Source: a bacterium (GTDB taxonomy: Bacteria; Patescibacteriota; Microgenomatia; UBA10105; UBA927). Taken from it: DNA of 40,764 nt. Each line of letters starts with the position of its first letter. Positions within the stretch are counted from its first letter, which is position 1. The translations under genes were made by a program, and so were the position numbers. The notes under the pieces were generated by a model. That model had not been told where the DNA came from and searched no databases. It saw only the letters and a program-made list of their open reading frames with translations. The stretch spans positions 1-40,764 of the forward strand of contig JAKAFY010000014.1 of the NCBI GenBank assembly GCA_021817785.1. The letters run 5' to 3'. Positions 16,022 through 24,392 of this stretch are shown here, piece after piece.

Positions 16022-17487
16022 TACCGGTGATACTGCTGCTTTCGGTGCTTTGGAGTATACGCATAATCGGCAATGTCGTAAGCTTTGCCCATTTGTGGTG
16101 GGTGAAAGAGTACCGGTGGGACCGGATGCTGATCCATCTGCGCACGCCGCAGGGCAAGCGCATCTATATATTGCCATGGAAACGGCCACGGATCTCCCCG
16201 AAATCCCTGTTTCTGGTGGCAAGTTCCCTCCTTTGTATTTTTGCATTTATTTTCTATTCCGGGCTGCCCGCTCTCGTGGCGTTTGGTATCGCGGATGTCG
16301 CGAGTTTTCCGCTGACGTTTGTGCTGGTGGGCATGATAAACATGCCGGTTGCGGGCTATCACTGGTACGTCATCGCCAGGGCGCGGCGCATGTTACGTGC
16401 GCATACACCACTCACAGTCGTGGGGATAACCGGAAGCTACGGAAAAACATCGACAAAAGATTATGTATCTACGATAGTGTCGGCAGCATATAAGACATTG
16501 AAAACCGCAGCCAGTAAAAACGCCCCCATCGGCATCTCCGAAGTGGTGATCTCGGCATTGCGTCCGGATCATGACGTGTTTGTCGTCGAAATGGGTGCGT
16601 ATAAACCGGGAGAGATAGCCTTTATGTCAAAACTGGTGCGGCCGGAGATAGCAATAATTACGGCGATCAATGAACAGCATCAGGATTTATTCGGGACCAT
16701 AGAAAATACGATGAAGGCAAAGTACGAACTGATCGCCAACCTGACCGGCAGACGTATCGCGATACTCAATGCCGATGATACTCGGGTGCGCATCATGGGC
16801 ACATGGGCGAAACGCGATGGCGTGACCGTCTGGTGGTACGGCACAAAGCAGAACGTTCCGAAGGGAGCAAAGAACTTTAGGGCGACGGATATCGGGACGG
16901 ATAGTCACGGGATTTACTTTACCTGTGTGTGCGGCGCGCAAAAAAAGCGCGTCACCGCTCCGGTCATCGGGACACACCAGGTGCAGAATATTTTGGCATC
17001 TGTGGCAGCAGCCGTTGCGGTCGGGATGCCGTTTGAAGATGCACTGCACGGCGTGTCACACCTTGTCCCCGCGCCGCATGTCCTGGAGCGGATTCCCGGG
17101 ATAGACGGCATGACGCTTATTGACGACAGCTTTAACAATAATCCCGACGCGGCCAAAGCCGCGCTCGATGTGCTGGCGTTGGGCAGTCCGAAGCGGGTTC
17201 TTGTCTTTCAGCCTATGATTGAGCTGGGGAGCTATGCCGTATCCGCGCACGAAGACGTCGGCGCATACGCGGCAGGGATGTGTGATGCGATTGTCCTGAC
17301 CAATGCCAACTGGGAAGCGGATTTTCTGCGCGGGGTGCGTCGGGTAAATACAAAGATTCCGGTAACGGTTGCACATGGCGCAAAGGCAGCTCTATACATA
17401 CGTACGTTTGTCTCCGGCGGCGGTACCGTGTTGGGTAAGGGAAAGGAGTCGGCGGGAGTACTCCGTTTGCTCCGGAAAGAACCGTAA
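16018..17487 (+). CDS. murF: MurF-like ligase with N-terminal membrane domain
   Basis: Mur ligase expected to attach D-Ala-D-Ala to the UDP-MurNAc tripeptide. The ligase core starts near residue 130: P-loop GSYGKTSTKD (139-148), KTAASKNAPIGI, VVEMGAYKPGEIAFM, the MurF-typical TAINEQHQDLFG, and DDSFNNNPDAAKAAL (about 372-386). The usual soluble N-terminal domain that binds UDP-MurNAc is replaced by about 125 residues with three to four predicted membrane helices (about 1-25, 58-80, 82-106, 108-122). This tethers the enzyme to the membrane close to MraY. It overlaps the hydrolase stop (ATGA). MurD was not found in the window. Confidence 0.85.
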   Translation: MIPVILLLSVLWSIRIIGNVVSFAHLWWVKEYRWDRMLIHLRTPQGKRIYILPWKRPRISPKSLFLVASSLLCIFAFIFYSGLPALVAFGIADVASFPLTFVLVGMINMPVAGYHWYVIARARRMLRAHTPLTVVGITGSYGKTSTKDYVSTIVSAAYKTLKTAASKNAPIGISEVVISALRPDHDVFVVEMGAYKPGEIAFMSKLVRPEIAIITAINEQHQDLFGTIENTMKAKYELIANLTGRRIAILNADDTRVRIMGTWAKRDGVTVWWYGTKQNVPKGAKNFRATDIGTDSHGIYFTCVCGAQKKRVTAPVIGTHQVQNILASVAAAVAVGMPFEDALHGVSHLVPAPHVLERIPGIDGMTLIDDSFNNNPDAAKAALDVLALGSPKRVLVFQPMIELGSYAVSAHEDVGAYAAGMCDAIVLTNANWEADFLRGVRRVNTKIPVTVAHGAKAALYIRTFVSGGGTVLGKGKESAGVLRLLRKEP

Positions 17488-17496
17488 CGCAACCTT

Positions 17497-18765
17497 ATGT
17501 TTCGAAAAATTATCAGCGCATCGCTTTCACCGAATACGACGTCTGCGGATATACGTACCGCCTGGCGGACGATAGTGACACCCTGGACCTGGCAAAACGG
17601 GTCGTCGCTTACCCGTGTCTCACAATGGTTTGAGAAAACGTATGGTGTGCGCGAGGTGCATTTTTTCCAGAGCGGTCGCGTCGCGCTATTTGAAGTGTTC
17701 CGCGCATTACACATAGGAAACGGGGACGACGTTTTGGTGCAGGCATTTACCTGCGTCGCAGTCCCGAACAGCGTGAAATGGGCGGGTGCCACACCTATCT
17801 ATGTTGATATAGACAGTTTTCTCAATATAGATACGCAAGATGCGGAAAAGAAAATCACTCCCCGGACGAAGGCGATTGTCGTGCAGCACACGTTCGGCAT
17901 CCCCGCGGACATGGACGCTATCATGGCGTTTGCACAAAAACATGCGCTGCTTGTCATAGAAGATTGTGCGCACGCCATCGGTGCGACACACAACGGCAAA
18001 GCCCTCGGGACCTGTGGGGACGCTGCCATATTCAGTTTCGGGAGAGATAAAGCGGTTTCCAGCGTGTGGGGCGGGGCGGCTATCATCAATGCATCATGCG
18101 CGGTAAAAGCCGCAAACTCCCGGTTGCACAAGACAGCTTCCGATATGCCACAGCCGGCGTTCGGATGGATTCTCCAGCAGCTGCTGCACCCCATCGCGTT
18201 TTCCCTGATCCTGCCTACCTATACCATGGGCCTCGGTAAAGTCGTGCTTGTGCTGTTGCAGCGCATGCACCTGCTGTCAAAACCCGTAGCGGCTGCGGAG
18301 CTTTGCGGAGGGCAGCCGGAGGGAATACTGACCCGGTACCCCAATGCACTGGCCCGGCTGTTGGAGGTCGAGCTTCAGGCACTGCCGGATATGGTGGACA
18401 GGCGGATGCAAACCGCACGGTATTATATGAAGCATGTGGATCCCCGATACGTCCGCGTTCCGCACAAAAACGGCGCATCGTATCTGCGGTACCCCATATT
18501 TGCCGATGATCCGCTGTCGTGCCGCAAAGCGGCCCGGGCAAAAGGAATACTGTTGGGTAATTGGTATCACCATGTCATAGACCCGCAGCACACGGATGTT
18601 ACGGCAATAGCCTATACGATCGGCAGCTGCCCTAAAGCGGAATATGCGGCAGAACACATACTCAATCTGCCGACGCTTATAACCGAAAAAGAAGCTGCTG
18701 CGGTGGAATCGGTGCTGAGGTACTATATAGGTATTCCCCGGAAAAAATCCGTGCCGGGACGGTAG
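17497..18765 (+). CDS. DegT/DnrJ/EryC1-type PLP aminotransferase
   Basis: PLP-dependent fold-type I protein of 422 aa in the sugar aminotransferase (DegT/StrS) superfamily. Visible features are FFQSGRVALFEVFRAL, VLVQAFTCVAVPNSV, the Asp-containing VIEDCAHAIGA (about residues 150-160) and the PLP-Lys region FSFGRDK185AVSS. These proteins transaminate keto-sugars for cell-surface glycans, or use amino acids linked to lipids. A role in modifying an envelope sugar is inferred from its position inside the peptidoglycan cluster. The C-terminal third is less typical. Spacing to both neighbours is under 10 nt. Confidence 0.8.
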   Translation: MFRKIISASLSPNTTSADIRTAWRTIVTPWTWQNGSSLTRVSQWFEKTYGVREVHFFQSGRVALFEVFRALHIGNGDDVLVQAFTCVAVPNSVKWAGATPIYVDIDSFLNIDTQDAEKKITPRTKAIVVQHTFGIPADMDAIMAFAQKHALLVIEDCAHAIGATHNGKALGTCGDAAIFSFGRDKAVSSVWGGAAIINASCAVKAANSRLHKTASDMPQPAFGWILQQLLHPIAFSLILPTYTMGLGKVVLVLLQRMHLLSKPVAAAELCGGQPEGILTRYPNALARLLEVELQALPDMVDRRMQTARYYMKHVDPRYVRVPHKNGASYLRYPIFADDPLSCRKAARAKGILLGNWYHHVIDPQHTDVTAIAYTIGSCPKAEYAAEHILNLPTLITEKEAAAVESVLRYYIGIPRKKSVPGR

Positions 18766-18771
18766 TATCAT

Positions 18772-19737
18772 ATGCATATAAACTGGATAGACTGGATATT
18801 GCTCGTGGTATTTGGGTATGCCCTTATAGACGGATGGGAACGGGGATTTTTTTCGCTTCTTATCGGACTCATCTCTCTTCTGGGTTCGTTGTGGTTTGCC
18901 GTACGTTACCATACGATGGTCGGAAATTTTTTTGTCCATACGTTCGGACTGACGACGACCTGGAAAGACGTGATGGGATATCTGGTCGTCGCCATCGTGA
19001 CGCAAATCGCAATTGAAATGGTCTGTGTCGCCCTGTTCCGTCGTTTACCGGAGAGCCTCCGGGAGTCCAAAACAAATACCTGGATGGGGAGCGTCGTGTC
19101 GCTCGTAAATACACTGGTTATCACGGCGTTTGTCCTGCTATTGATTTTGAAGCTTCCGTTCCGCGGTACGATAAAAACCGATATAAAAAATTCCGTTATC
19201 TCGTCAGTACTCACCCGGCTGGCCGAACAATACGGCGGTCAATGGAATTCGGCAGTCAATGATATTGCACAAAATACCACGAAGTTTTTGACCGTGGAAC
19301 CCGGATCTCAGCAGCGCGTTCCCCTGGATATCGGGACGCCGGATACGCTTTCCGTCGATACGGCAGATGAACAGGCGATGGTAACGCTGGTCAACCACGA
19401 ACGCACATCCCGCGGGATAGCGCCGCTTTCCGTAAACGAACAGATCACAAAAGTCGCCGAAGCGAAAAGCCGGGATATGTTTACCAGAAAATACTTTTCC
19501 CACTATGACCCGGATGGGAAAAATGTTGCGGATCATATGAAAGACGCAGGTATTTCGTATACCGTAGTAGGTGAGAATCTGGCCTATGCGCCGGATCTTG
19601 CTACCGCGCATCAGGGGCTGATGAATAGCGCGGGACACCGGGCCAATATACTGGATACGCACTATCACAAGATTGGCATAGGCGTCATAGACGGCGGCAT
19701 ATACGGAAAAATGTTCACGCAGGAATTTACGGACTGA
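18772..19737 (+). CDS. CvpA-like membrane domain fused to a CAP/SCP domain
   Basis: Fusion of 321 aa. Residues 1-125 are a CvpA/colicin V production-type membrane domain with about four helices (WIDWILLVVFGYALIDGWER start, then helices near 20-40, 62-85, 103-125). After a linker (about 130-195), residues 200-321 form a CAP (SCP/PR1-like) domain: LVNHERTSRGIAPL, a His in the SHYDPDG segment, GENLAYAP, and the signature SAGHRANILD followed by IGIGV. The CAP domain would face outside. CvpA proteins are linked to envelope and cell-wall processes, but the function of the fusion is unknown. It lies 6 nt after the aminotransferase gene and 4 nt before the MBL gene. Confidence 0.85.
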   Translation: MHINWIDWILLVVFGYALIDGWERGFFSLLIGLISLLGSLWFAVRYHTMVGNFFVHTFGLTTTWKDVMGYLVVAIVTQIAIEMVCVALFRRLPESLRESKTNTWMGSVVSLVNTLVITAFVLLLILKLPFRGTIKTDIKNSVISSVLTRLAEQYGGQWNSAVNDIAQNTTKFLTVEPGSQQRVPLDIGTPDTLSVDTADEQAMVTLVNHERTSRGIAPLSVNEQITKVAEAKSRDMFTRKYFSHYDPDGKNVADHMKDAGISYTVVGENLAYAPDLATAHQGLMNSAGHRANILDTHYHKIGIGVIDGGIYGKMFTQEFTD

Positions 19738-19741
19738 TCCC

Positions 19742-20371
19742 ATGCTCACGATCCACACCCTCGTCGTAGGAGAGCTGCAAACGAATTGTTATTTCATCAC
19801 GGACGCCGCATCCCATACAACACTTATCGTAGACCCCGCAGACGCGCCGGAATATATAAGTGACGTGCTGATCCGGGAAGCATTGACGCCGATCGGGGTC
19901 GCTGCCACGCATGGGCATTTTGATCACCTATTGGGGGCGTTTGGTTTACAGGTCACCTACAACATCCCGTTCTATATCCACGCGGATGATACGTTTTTGC
20001 TCAATCGGATGCAGGCTTCCGGCAAACACTTTCTCAAACGACAGAACATAGATCCGGCGCCTGTGATGACGCAAAAACTCACCGACGGACATGCATTACG
20101 TATCGGCAAAGAATCCATACGGATCCTGCATACTCCGGGGCATACGCCCGGATCCGTTGCGTTCATCGTGCCGTCGGCCCAGGCGGCGCTTGTGGGAGAT
20201 GCGCTCTTTGCCGACGGCAGCGTGGGACGGACCGATGCGTCGTATGCGAGTGCGCCTGCGTTGCGGGATTCTATCGAGCGCATTGTCCGCTGTCCCGATG
20301 TACGGACGCTCTACCCGGGTCACGGCAACCCGCTCTCTGTGGATCGCGCGGCGGCGATGTTCGGCGTATAA
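19742..20371 (+). CDS. MBL-fold hydrolase (glyoxalase II-like)
   Basis: Metallo-beta-lactamase fold protein of 209 aa. It has the full set of metal ligands: THGHFDHLLG (HxHxDH, about residues 59-68), HTPGHTPGS (about 124-132), GDALF with the bridging Asp (about 146-150) and PGHGNP near the C-terminus. This is the single-domain form related to GloB; the C-terminal substrate-binding domain of true glyoxalase II is absent, so the substrate (a thioester or other ester) is uncertain. Co-directional in the cluster, 4 nt after the CvpA-CAP gene. Confidence 0.85.
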   Translation: MLTIHTLVVGELQTNCYFITDAASHTTLIVDPADAPEYISDVLIREALTPIGVAATHGHFDHLLGAFGLQVTYNIPFYIHADDTFLLNRMQASGKHFLKRQNIDPAPVMTQKLTDGHALRIGKESIRILHTPGHTPGSVAFIVPSAQAALVGDALFADGSVGRTDASYASAPALRDSIERIVRCPDVRTLYPGHGNPLSVDRAAAMFGV

Positions 20372-20372
20372 T
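20367..20372 (+). promoter_or_regulatory. Possible -10 hexamer before the PF04020 gene
   Basis: TATAAT overlaps the stop of the MBL gene and ends 6 nt before the ATG at 20379. No -35 and no Shine-Dalgarno were seen. It fits the leaderless pattern but could be chance within an operon. Confidence 0.3.
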
Positions 20373-20378
20373 ACGATC

Positions 20379-20717
20379 ATGTTTATCTGGATAGCCCGTT
20401 GGATACTCAATGCACTGGCGTTGTATATCGTGGCCTCGGTGGTCCCCGGGATACATCTTGCCTCCTTTACGTCCGCGCTTTTGGCGGTTGTCGTCATCGG
20501 GCTGATCAATACCCTGCTCAAGCCGTTACTTTTTGTGCTCACGCTTCCGATTACCGTGCTGACACTCGGAATTTTTAGTCTGGTGTTAAACGCGCTGATG
20601 CTGCTGCTTGCAGGGTCCGTACTTTCCGGTTTTCGGGTAGAGGGATTCGGTGCGGCGTTTGTGGGATCCATCGTCCTGTCAATCGTTTCCGCCGTGCTCC
20701 ACGCGCTGATAAAATAA
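20379..20717 (+). CDS. Four-helix membrane protein, phage holin family 4 (PF04020)
   Basis: A 112-aa protein made almost only of four hydrophobic helices (about residues 5-22, 29-50, 53-77, 85-110), with the family pattern IARWILNALALYIVASVVPG and a segment rich in NTLLKPLL and LP. PF04020 proteins are widespread in bacteria and, despite the name, are mostly chromosomal; their function is not known. The ATG at 20379 is chosen because the family begins there; the longer frame upstream lies inside the MBL gene. Confidence 0.85.
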   Translation: MFIWIARWILNALALYIVASVVPGIHLASFTSALLAVVVIGLINTLLKPLLFVLTLPITVLTLGIFSLVLNALMLLLAGSVLSGFRVEGFGAAFVGSIVLSIVSAVLHALIK

Positions 20718-20726
20718 CTTACCATT

Positions 20727-21740
20727 ATGGCCTATTCCATAACTTCCATAGATGATGCCTCCCAATGGGAATGGTTTATGCTGCAGACCGCACCAAACGC
20801 ATTGTTTCAGAGCTGGAACTGGGGAGAGGTACAGAAACGGGTCGGCGGACAGGTATCGAGATTCGGCATCTTTGACGGAAAAACAGTGCGCGGGCTCATC
20901 CAGACCGTGGACGTGCGGGCACGCCGCGGTGCGTTCCTCCACGTACGGCACGGGCCGGTGTTGGCCGCTCCGACGCCAGTTCTCTGGCGTGAAACATTCC
21001 GCTTTTTGAAGGAACAGGCGCGGAAAAAACACATGTGGTTTATCCGCATGAATCCGGTACTGCCCGACACTGCCGACCTTCGCCAACTCTATGCCGCAAA
21101 CGGCCTGCATCCTGCCGCCATACACCGCATGGACGGCGAACAATGCTGGGTACTCGATCTTTCGCCGGGTGAGGACGCACTGCTTTCCGGTATGCGGAAA
21201 ACGACCCGATACGAAATCCGCAGGGCGGCAAAAGAAGGGGTAGAAGTATTTTCAACGGAAAATCCCGCATACCTTAAGGATTTTTTCGCATTGTATACCG
21301 AAACATCCGTACGTCACGGATTTGTCCAGCATACGGGTATACGCGAGGAATTTGAAGTATTTGCCAAAAAACATCAGGCGGTCCTGTATTTGGGTAAGGC
21401 CGGCGGCCGGACGATTTCCGCTGCGATCATCCTCTACTACGGCAATCAGGCGATCTACCACCACGGTGCGTCCGTCCCGTCAAAACTTCCCGCCTCGTAT
21501 GCCATACAATGGGAAGCGATCCGGGAGGCAAAAAAACGGGGTATGAACGTATACAATTTCTGGGGGATAGCCCCGGAAAACAGCGCGAAGCATCCCTGGC
21601 GGGGTATAACGTTGTTCAAAAAAGGGTTCGGAGGGCGCGAGGTGAATTATATCCACGCACATGACCTGCCGGTTTCGCCGCTCTATGTCCTTCCGAGAAC
21701 CGTGGAACTTGTACGAAGAATATCCCGGGGGTATGATTAG
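20727..21740 (+). CDS. FemAB/FemX-like aminoacyl-tRNA-dependent peptidyltransferase
   Basis: Protein of 337 aa in the FemABX (GNAT-like) family, which uses aminoacyl-tRNA to add residues to the stem peptide of lipid II and so builds interpeptide bridges. Visible features are FQSWNWGEVQKRVG near residue 27, the core WVLDLSPGEDALLSGM followed by RYEIRRAAKEGVEV (about 140-175), LYTETSVRHGF, GRTISAAIILYYGNQAIYHHG and a C-terminal NFWGIAP then GITLFKKGFGG. The latter two are typical of the family. The location beside mraY, murG and the lipid kinase supports a cross-bridge role. Which amino acid it adds cannot be deduced. Confidence 0.9.
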   Translation: MAYSITSIDDASQWEWFMLQTAPNALFQSWNWGEVQKRVGGQVSRFGIFDGKTVRGLIQTVDVRARRGAFLHVRHGPVLAAPTPVLWRETFRFLKEQARKKHMWFIRMNPVLPDTADLRQLYAANGLHPAAIHRMDGEQCWVLDLSPGEDALLSGMRKTTRYEIRRAAKEGVEVFSTENPAYLKDFFALYTETSVRHGFVQHTGIREEFEVFAKKHQAVLYLGKAGGRTISAAIILYYGNQAIYHHGASVPSKLPASYAIQWEAIREAKKRGMNVYNFWGIAPENSAKHPWRGITLFKKGFGGREVNYIHAHDLPVSPLYVLPRTVELVRRISRGYD

Positions 21741-21741
21741 C

Positions 21742-22122
21742 ATGAGTATGAATACACTGCTGCATCGCCATACGGTTTCGTTCCGCCACGCCTTGGACGG
21801 CGTACGGTGGGCGCTTATGACACAGCCAAATTTCCGCATCCACCTGTTGTTTGCGGCCTTCGCGCTGTTTCTGAGCTGGTATCTTGCCGTCTCTCCTGTG
21901 GAATTTACGGTCATTATACTGACCATCGTGTTGGGGTTGTCGGCGGAAATGATCAATACGGCACTGGAAGCAATGACGGATCTTATCACCAAAGAATGGC
22001 GTGAGGAAGCCAAAATCGCAAAAGACGTATCGGCAGGGATGATGCTCACGGTCGCCGTCGGGGCGGTTATCGTCGCATGTTATATATTCGGTCCGAAGCT
22101 CATGACGCGTTTTTTGATATAA
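21742..22122 (+). CDS. dgkA: Diacylglycerol/undecaprenol kinase (DgkA family)
   Basis: Small integral-membrane kinase of 126 aa with three predicted helices (about residues 33-52, 54-75, 98-120). It carries the family signature EMINTALEAMTDLI (about 74-87), which holds the catalytic Glu and metal ligands. Gram-positive-type members phosphorylate undecaprenol to return it to the lipid-carrier pool; that role fits a cluster containing MraY and MurG. The ATG at 21742 lies one base after the FemAB stop; an ATG at 21733 inside the overlap or one at 21748 are alternatives. Confidence 0.85.
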   Translation: MSMNTLLHRHTVSFRHALDGVRWALMTQPNFRIHLLFAAFALFLSWYLAVSPVEFTVIILTIVLGLSAEMINTALEAMTDLITKEWREEAKIAKDVSAGMMLTVAVGAVIVACYIFGPKLMTRFLI

Positions 22123-22128
22123 CACGAT

Positions 22129-23163
22129 ATGCAACTTCTCCTAGGTATAGTATTATTTTCATGGTTTTTGCACAGCGTTTTGTTCCTGCCGTTTATCCGG
22201 CTGTTGTATCAGCTGCGCCTGCAACGGTTGGCACAGGTAACGCGGGATGCGTTTAACAAACGGACTCCGCTGTTTGACAAGTTTCACCGGCATAAAGCGG
22301 GGACGCCGGTCGGTGGGGGACTTTTGATTATCGCGGTGACGACCGCACTTTTTCCGATCGTGCTGCTTCTCATGTATTATTTTTGGATCCCCATTACGGC
22401 GGTATACCCCATGGCAAGCGAAGTAAAAATACTTTTGTTTACCTTTATCTCCTTTGGTCTGTTGGGACTTTTGGACGATGTGAAAAAAACGTTCGGATGG
22501 GTCAAAAACGGATTTTTCGGGCTGCGGCTCCGGCACAAATTACTGTTTGAAATCGTGCTTGCCAGCATCATCGGCTTCTGGCTGATGAATGATCTGAAGA
22601 TCAGTATTTTTAACATCCCCCATATGGGCGTCCTGTATCTCGGGTGGTGGTATATACCGTTTGCGGCGTTCGTCATCATCGCATTTGCCAATGCGTTTAA
22701 CATCACCGACGGACTGGATGGGTTGTCATCCGGCGTGCTTTTGATTTCCCTGTTTGCCTTTTGGTTTTTATCCGCGTCGATTCTGGATACCGTCCTGTCT
22801 ACGTTTATCGCGTTGTGGATCGGCGGCGTATTGGCGTTTCTGTACTTTAACGTGCTGCCGTCCCGGTTATTTTTGGGAGATGTCGGTGCACTGTCGTTTG
22901 GTGCGACATTCGCCGTCGTAGGACTTATCCTCGGCAAAACGCCGGCGCTCGTCATCATCGGAGGCATATTTGTCATAGAAGTGGCATCGTCGTTAATTCA
23001 GCTTGTGTCCCGTTCTCTGACCGGCAAAAAGGTATTTGCCGCAGCACCACTTCATCTGTGGCTGCAGGTCAAGGGGTGGCAGGAGTCGAAAATCGTGATG
23101 CGCGCATGGATTGCCGCGATTGTGTTGGCGCTGTTTGGGTTGTGGCTTGCCCTGCTTTCCTGA
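22129..23163 (+). CDS. mraY: Phospho-MurNAc-pentapeptide translocase MraY
   Basis: Integral-membrane enzyme that moves phospho-MurNAc-pentapeptide onto undecaprenyl phosphate to make lipid I. The 344-aa product has about ten membrane helices, HRHKAGTPVGGG (about residues 51-62), the catalytic Asp pair D116-D117 in GLLDDVKK, AFNITDGLDGLS (about 188-199) and GDVGALSFG. The histidine motif that normally reads PxHHHFE is here PLHLWLQ (307-313): only the first His (H309) remains and the other two are Leu and Trp. Otherwise the active site looks intact. It lies 6 nt after dgkA. Confidence 0.92.
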   Translation: MQLLLGIVLFSWFLHSVLFLPFIRLLYQLRLQRLAQVTRDAFNKRTPLFDKFHRHKAGTPVGGGLLIIAVTTALFPIVLLLMYYFWIPITAVYPMASEVKILLFTFISFGLLGLLDDVKKTFGWVKNGFFGLRLRHKLLFEIVLASIIGFWLMNDLKISIFNIPHMGVLYLGWWYIPFAAFVIIAFANAFNITDGLDGLSSGVLLISLFAFWFLSASILDTVLSTFIALWIGGVLAFLYFNVLPSRLFLGDVGALSFGATFAVVGLILGKTPALVIIGGIFVIEVASSLIQLVSRSLTGKKVFAAAPLHLWLQVKGWQESKIVMRAWIAAIVLALFGLWLALLS

Positions 23164-23215
23164 TGCCGTCGGTTTTTTTGAGCTGCGAGTCGGTTTTTAT
23201 CTTCACTCTTTGTGA

Positions 23216-23221
23216 TATACA
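23216..23221 (+). promoter_or_regulatory. Possible -10 hexamer before ftsW
   Basis: TATACA ends 6 nt before the ATG at 23228, within the 64-nt mraY-ftsW gap, one of the few gaps in this cluster. No Shine-Dalgarno is visible. It is consistent with an internal leaderless promoter. Confidence 0.35.
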
Positions 23222-23227
23222 ATCTAT

Positions 23228-24388
23228 ATGCGCCCCGTACCGGGAACTGTTATGGCTGGGATATTCGGAACACATACGCACACGTCGACAGAAACACGAA
23301 GCAGAATGCCAAAGCATCCGGCGGGCCGGGGGGACCGGTGGCTGCTTCTCGGCATCATTGTCCTGGCCGCTATCGGCATTCTGATGGTCTATGATTCGTC
23401 GGTGGCCATCGCCATACGCGATTTCGGTGACGCATATCATTATGTCCGCGATCAGGTGAAATGGCTGGCTCTGGGGTTTATCGCGTTTAGCGTGTTATCC
23501 CGCGTACCCTACCGGTTTTGGCGGCAGTTTGCCGTCCCCGCAATTGTCGGAACCATGGTGCTGTTGGTGGCGGTATTTATCCCCGGATTCGGCGTACGGG
23601 CGTTGGGCGCCCACCGATGGCTCAACTTCGGCGTATTTATCCTGCAGCCTGCGGAGCTTGCGAAGCTGTCCATCATTCTGTATCTGTCCGCCTGGTTTGC
23701 GACTAAAGAACACGGACGCTTTCTGGCGTTTCTGCTGCTGACCGGGATGATCGTCGGGTTGGTGATATTGGAACCGGATCTCGGGACGGCCATGATATTG
23801 TTGACTACCGCGCTGACGCTGTATTTTCTCTCGGGCGCACCGGTATCACAATTTTTATTACTCCTGCCTGTGATCGTCGCGGGAGTGGCGGCCCTTGCCA
23901 TATTTGAACCGTACCGGCTGCAGCGGGTCATGACGTTTTTAAATCCCGAAGCTGACCCGTTGGGTGCATCGTATCAAATCCGCCAGATATTGCTTTCCTT
24001 GGGATCCGGCGGATTTTTTGGTATCGGGCTGGGAAAATCACGGCAAAAATATGAATACCTGCCGGAAGCAAACACCGATTCCATTTTTGCCATCATCGGC
24101 GAAGAAACGGGATTCGTCGGTACGGTCATCGTGATTTTAATGTTCCTCTTTTTGCTATGGCGGTGTTTCCGCATCGCACGGCGGACACAGGAACCGTTCG
24201 GAAAATTGCTTGCGTTGGGGGTCGGGTCCTGGATTGGCATACAAACGTTCGTCAATATCGGCTCTATGGTAGCCATGTTGCCGTTGACCGGCGTACCGCT
24301 GCCGCTCATATCCTACGGCGGATCAAATCTGGTCATCACGCTGGGAGCGCTCGGCATGGTCTATAATGTGAGTAAGTCGCATACCTAA
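23228..24388 (+). CDS. ftsW: SEDS peptidoglycan glycosyltransferase FtsW
   Basis: Polymerises lipid II in the septum together with FtsI. The 386-aa product starts with a basic, Thr-rich cytoplasmic tail of about 35 residues and has about ten membrane helices. SEDS signatures are GAHRWLNFGVFILQPAELAK (about residues 127-146), LEPDLGTAMIL, and a large extracellular loop with ADPLGASYQ and GLGKSRQKYEYLPEANTDSIFA, followed by PLTGVPLPLISYGGS (about 357-371). The Asp in EPDLGT is the essential residue of the family. The position between mraY and murG matches the classical cluster. A second SEDS gene (RodA type) is at 38190. Confidence 0.92.
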   Translation: MRPVPGTVMAGIFGTHTHTSTETRSRMPKHPAGRGDRWLLLGIIVLAAIGILMVYDSSVAIAIRDFGDAYHYVRDQVKWLALGFIAFSVLSRVPYRFWRQFAVPAIVGTMVLLVAVFIPGFGVRALGAHRWLNFGVFILQPAELAKLSIILYLSAWFATKEHGRFLAFLLLTGMIVGLVILEPDLGTAMILLTTALTLYFLSGAPVSQFLLLLPVIVAGVAALAIFEPYRLQRVMTFLNPEADPLGASYQIRQILLSLGSGGFFGIGLGKSRQKYEYLPEANTDSIFAIIGEETGFVGTVIVILMFLFLLWRCFRIARRTQEPFGKLLALGVGSWIGIQTFVNIGSMVAMLPLTGVPLPLISYGGSNLVITLGALGMVYNVSKSHT

Positions 24389-24392
24389 AACT

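Noticed and set aside
20379-20717. Phage holin as a sign of a prophage
   Set aside because: PF04020 proteins are mostly ordinary chromosomal membrane proteins, and no phage genes surround it.
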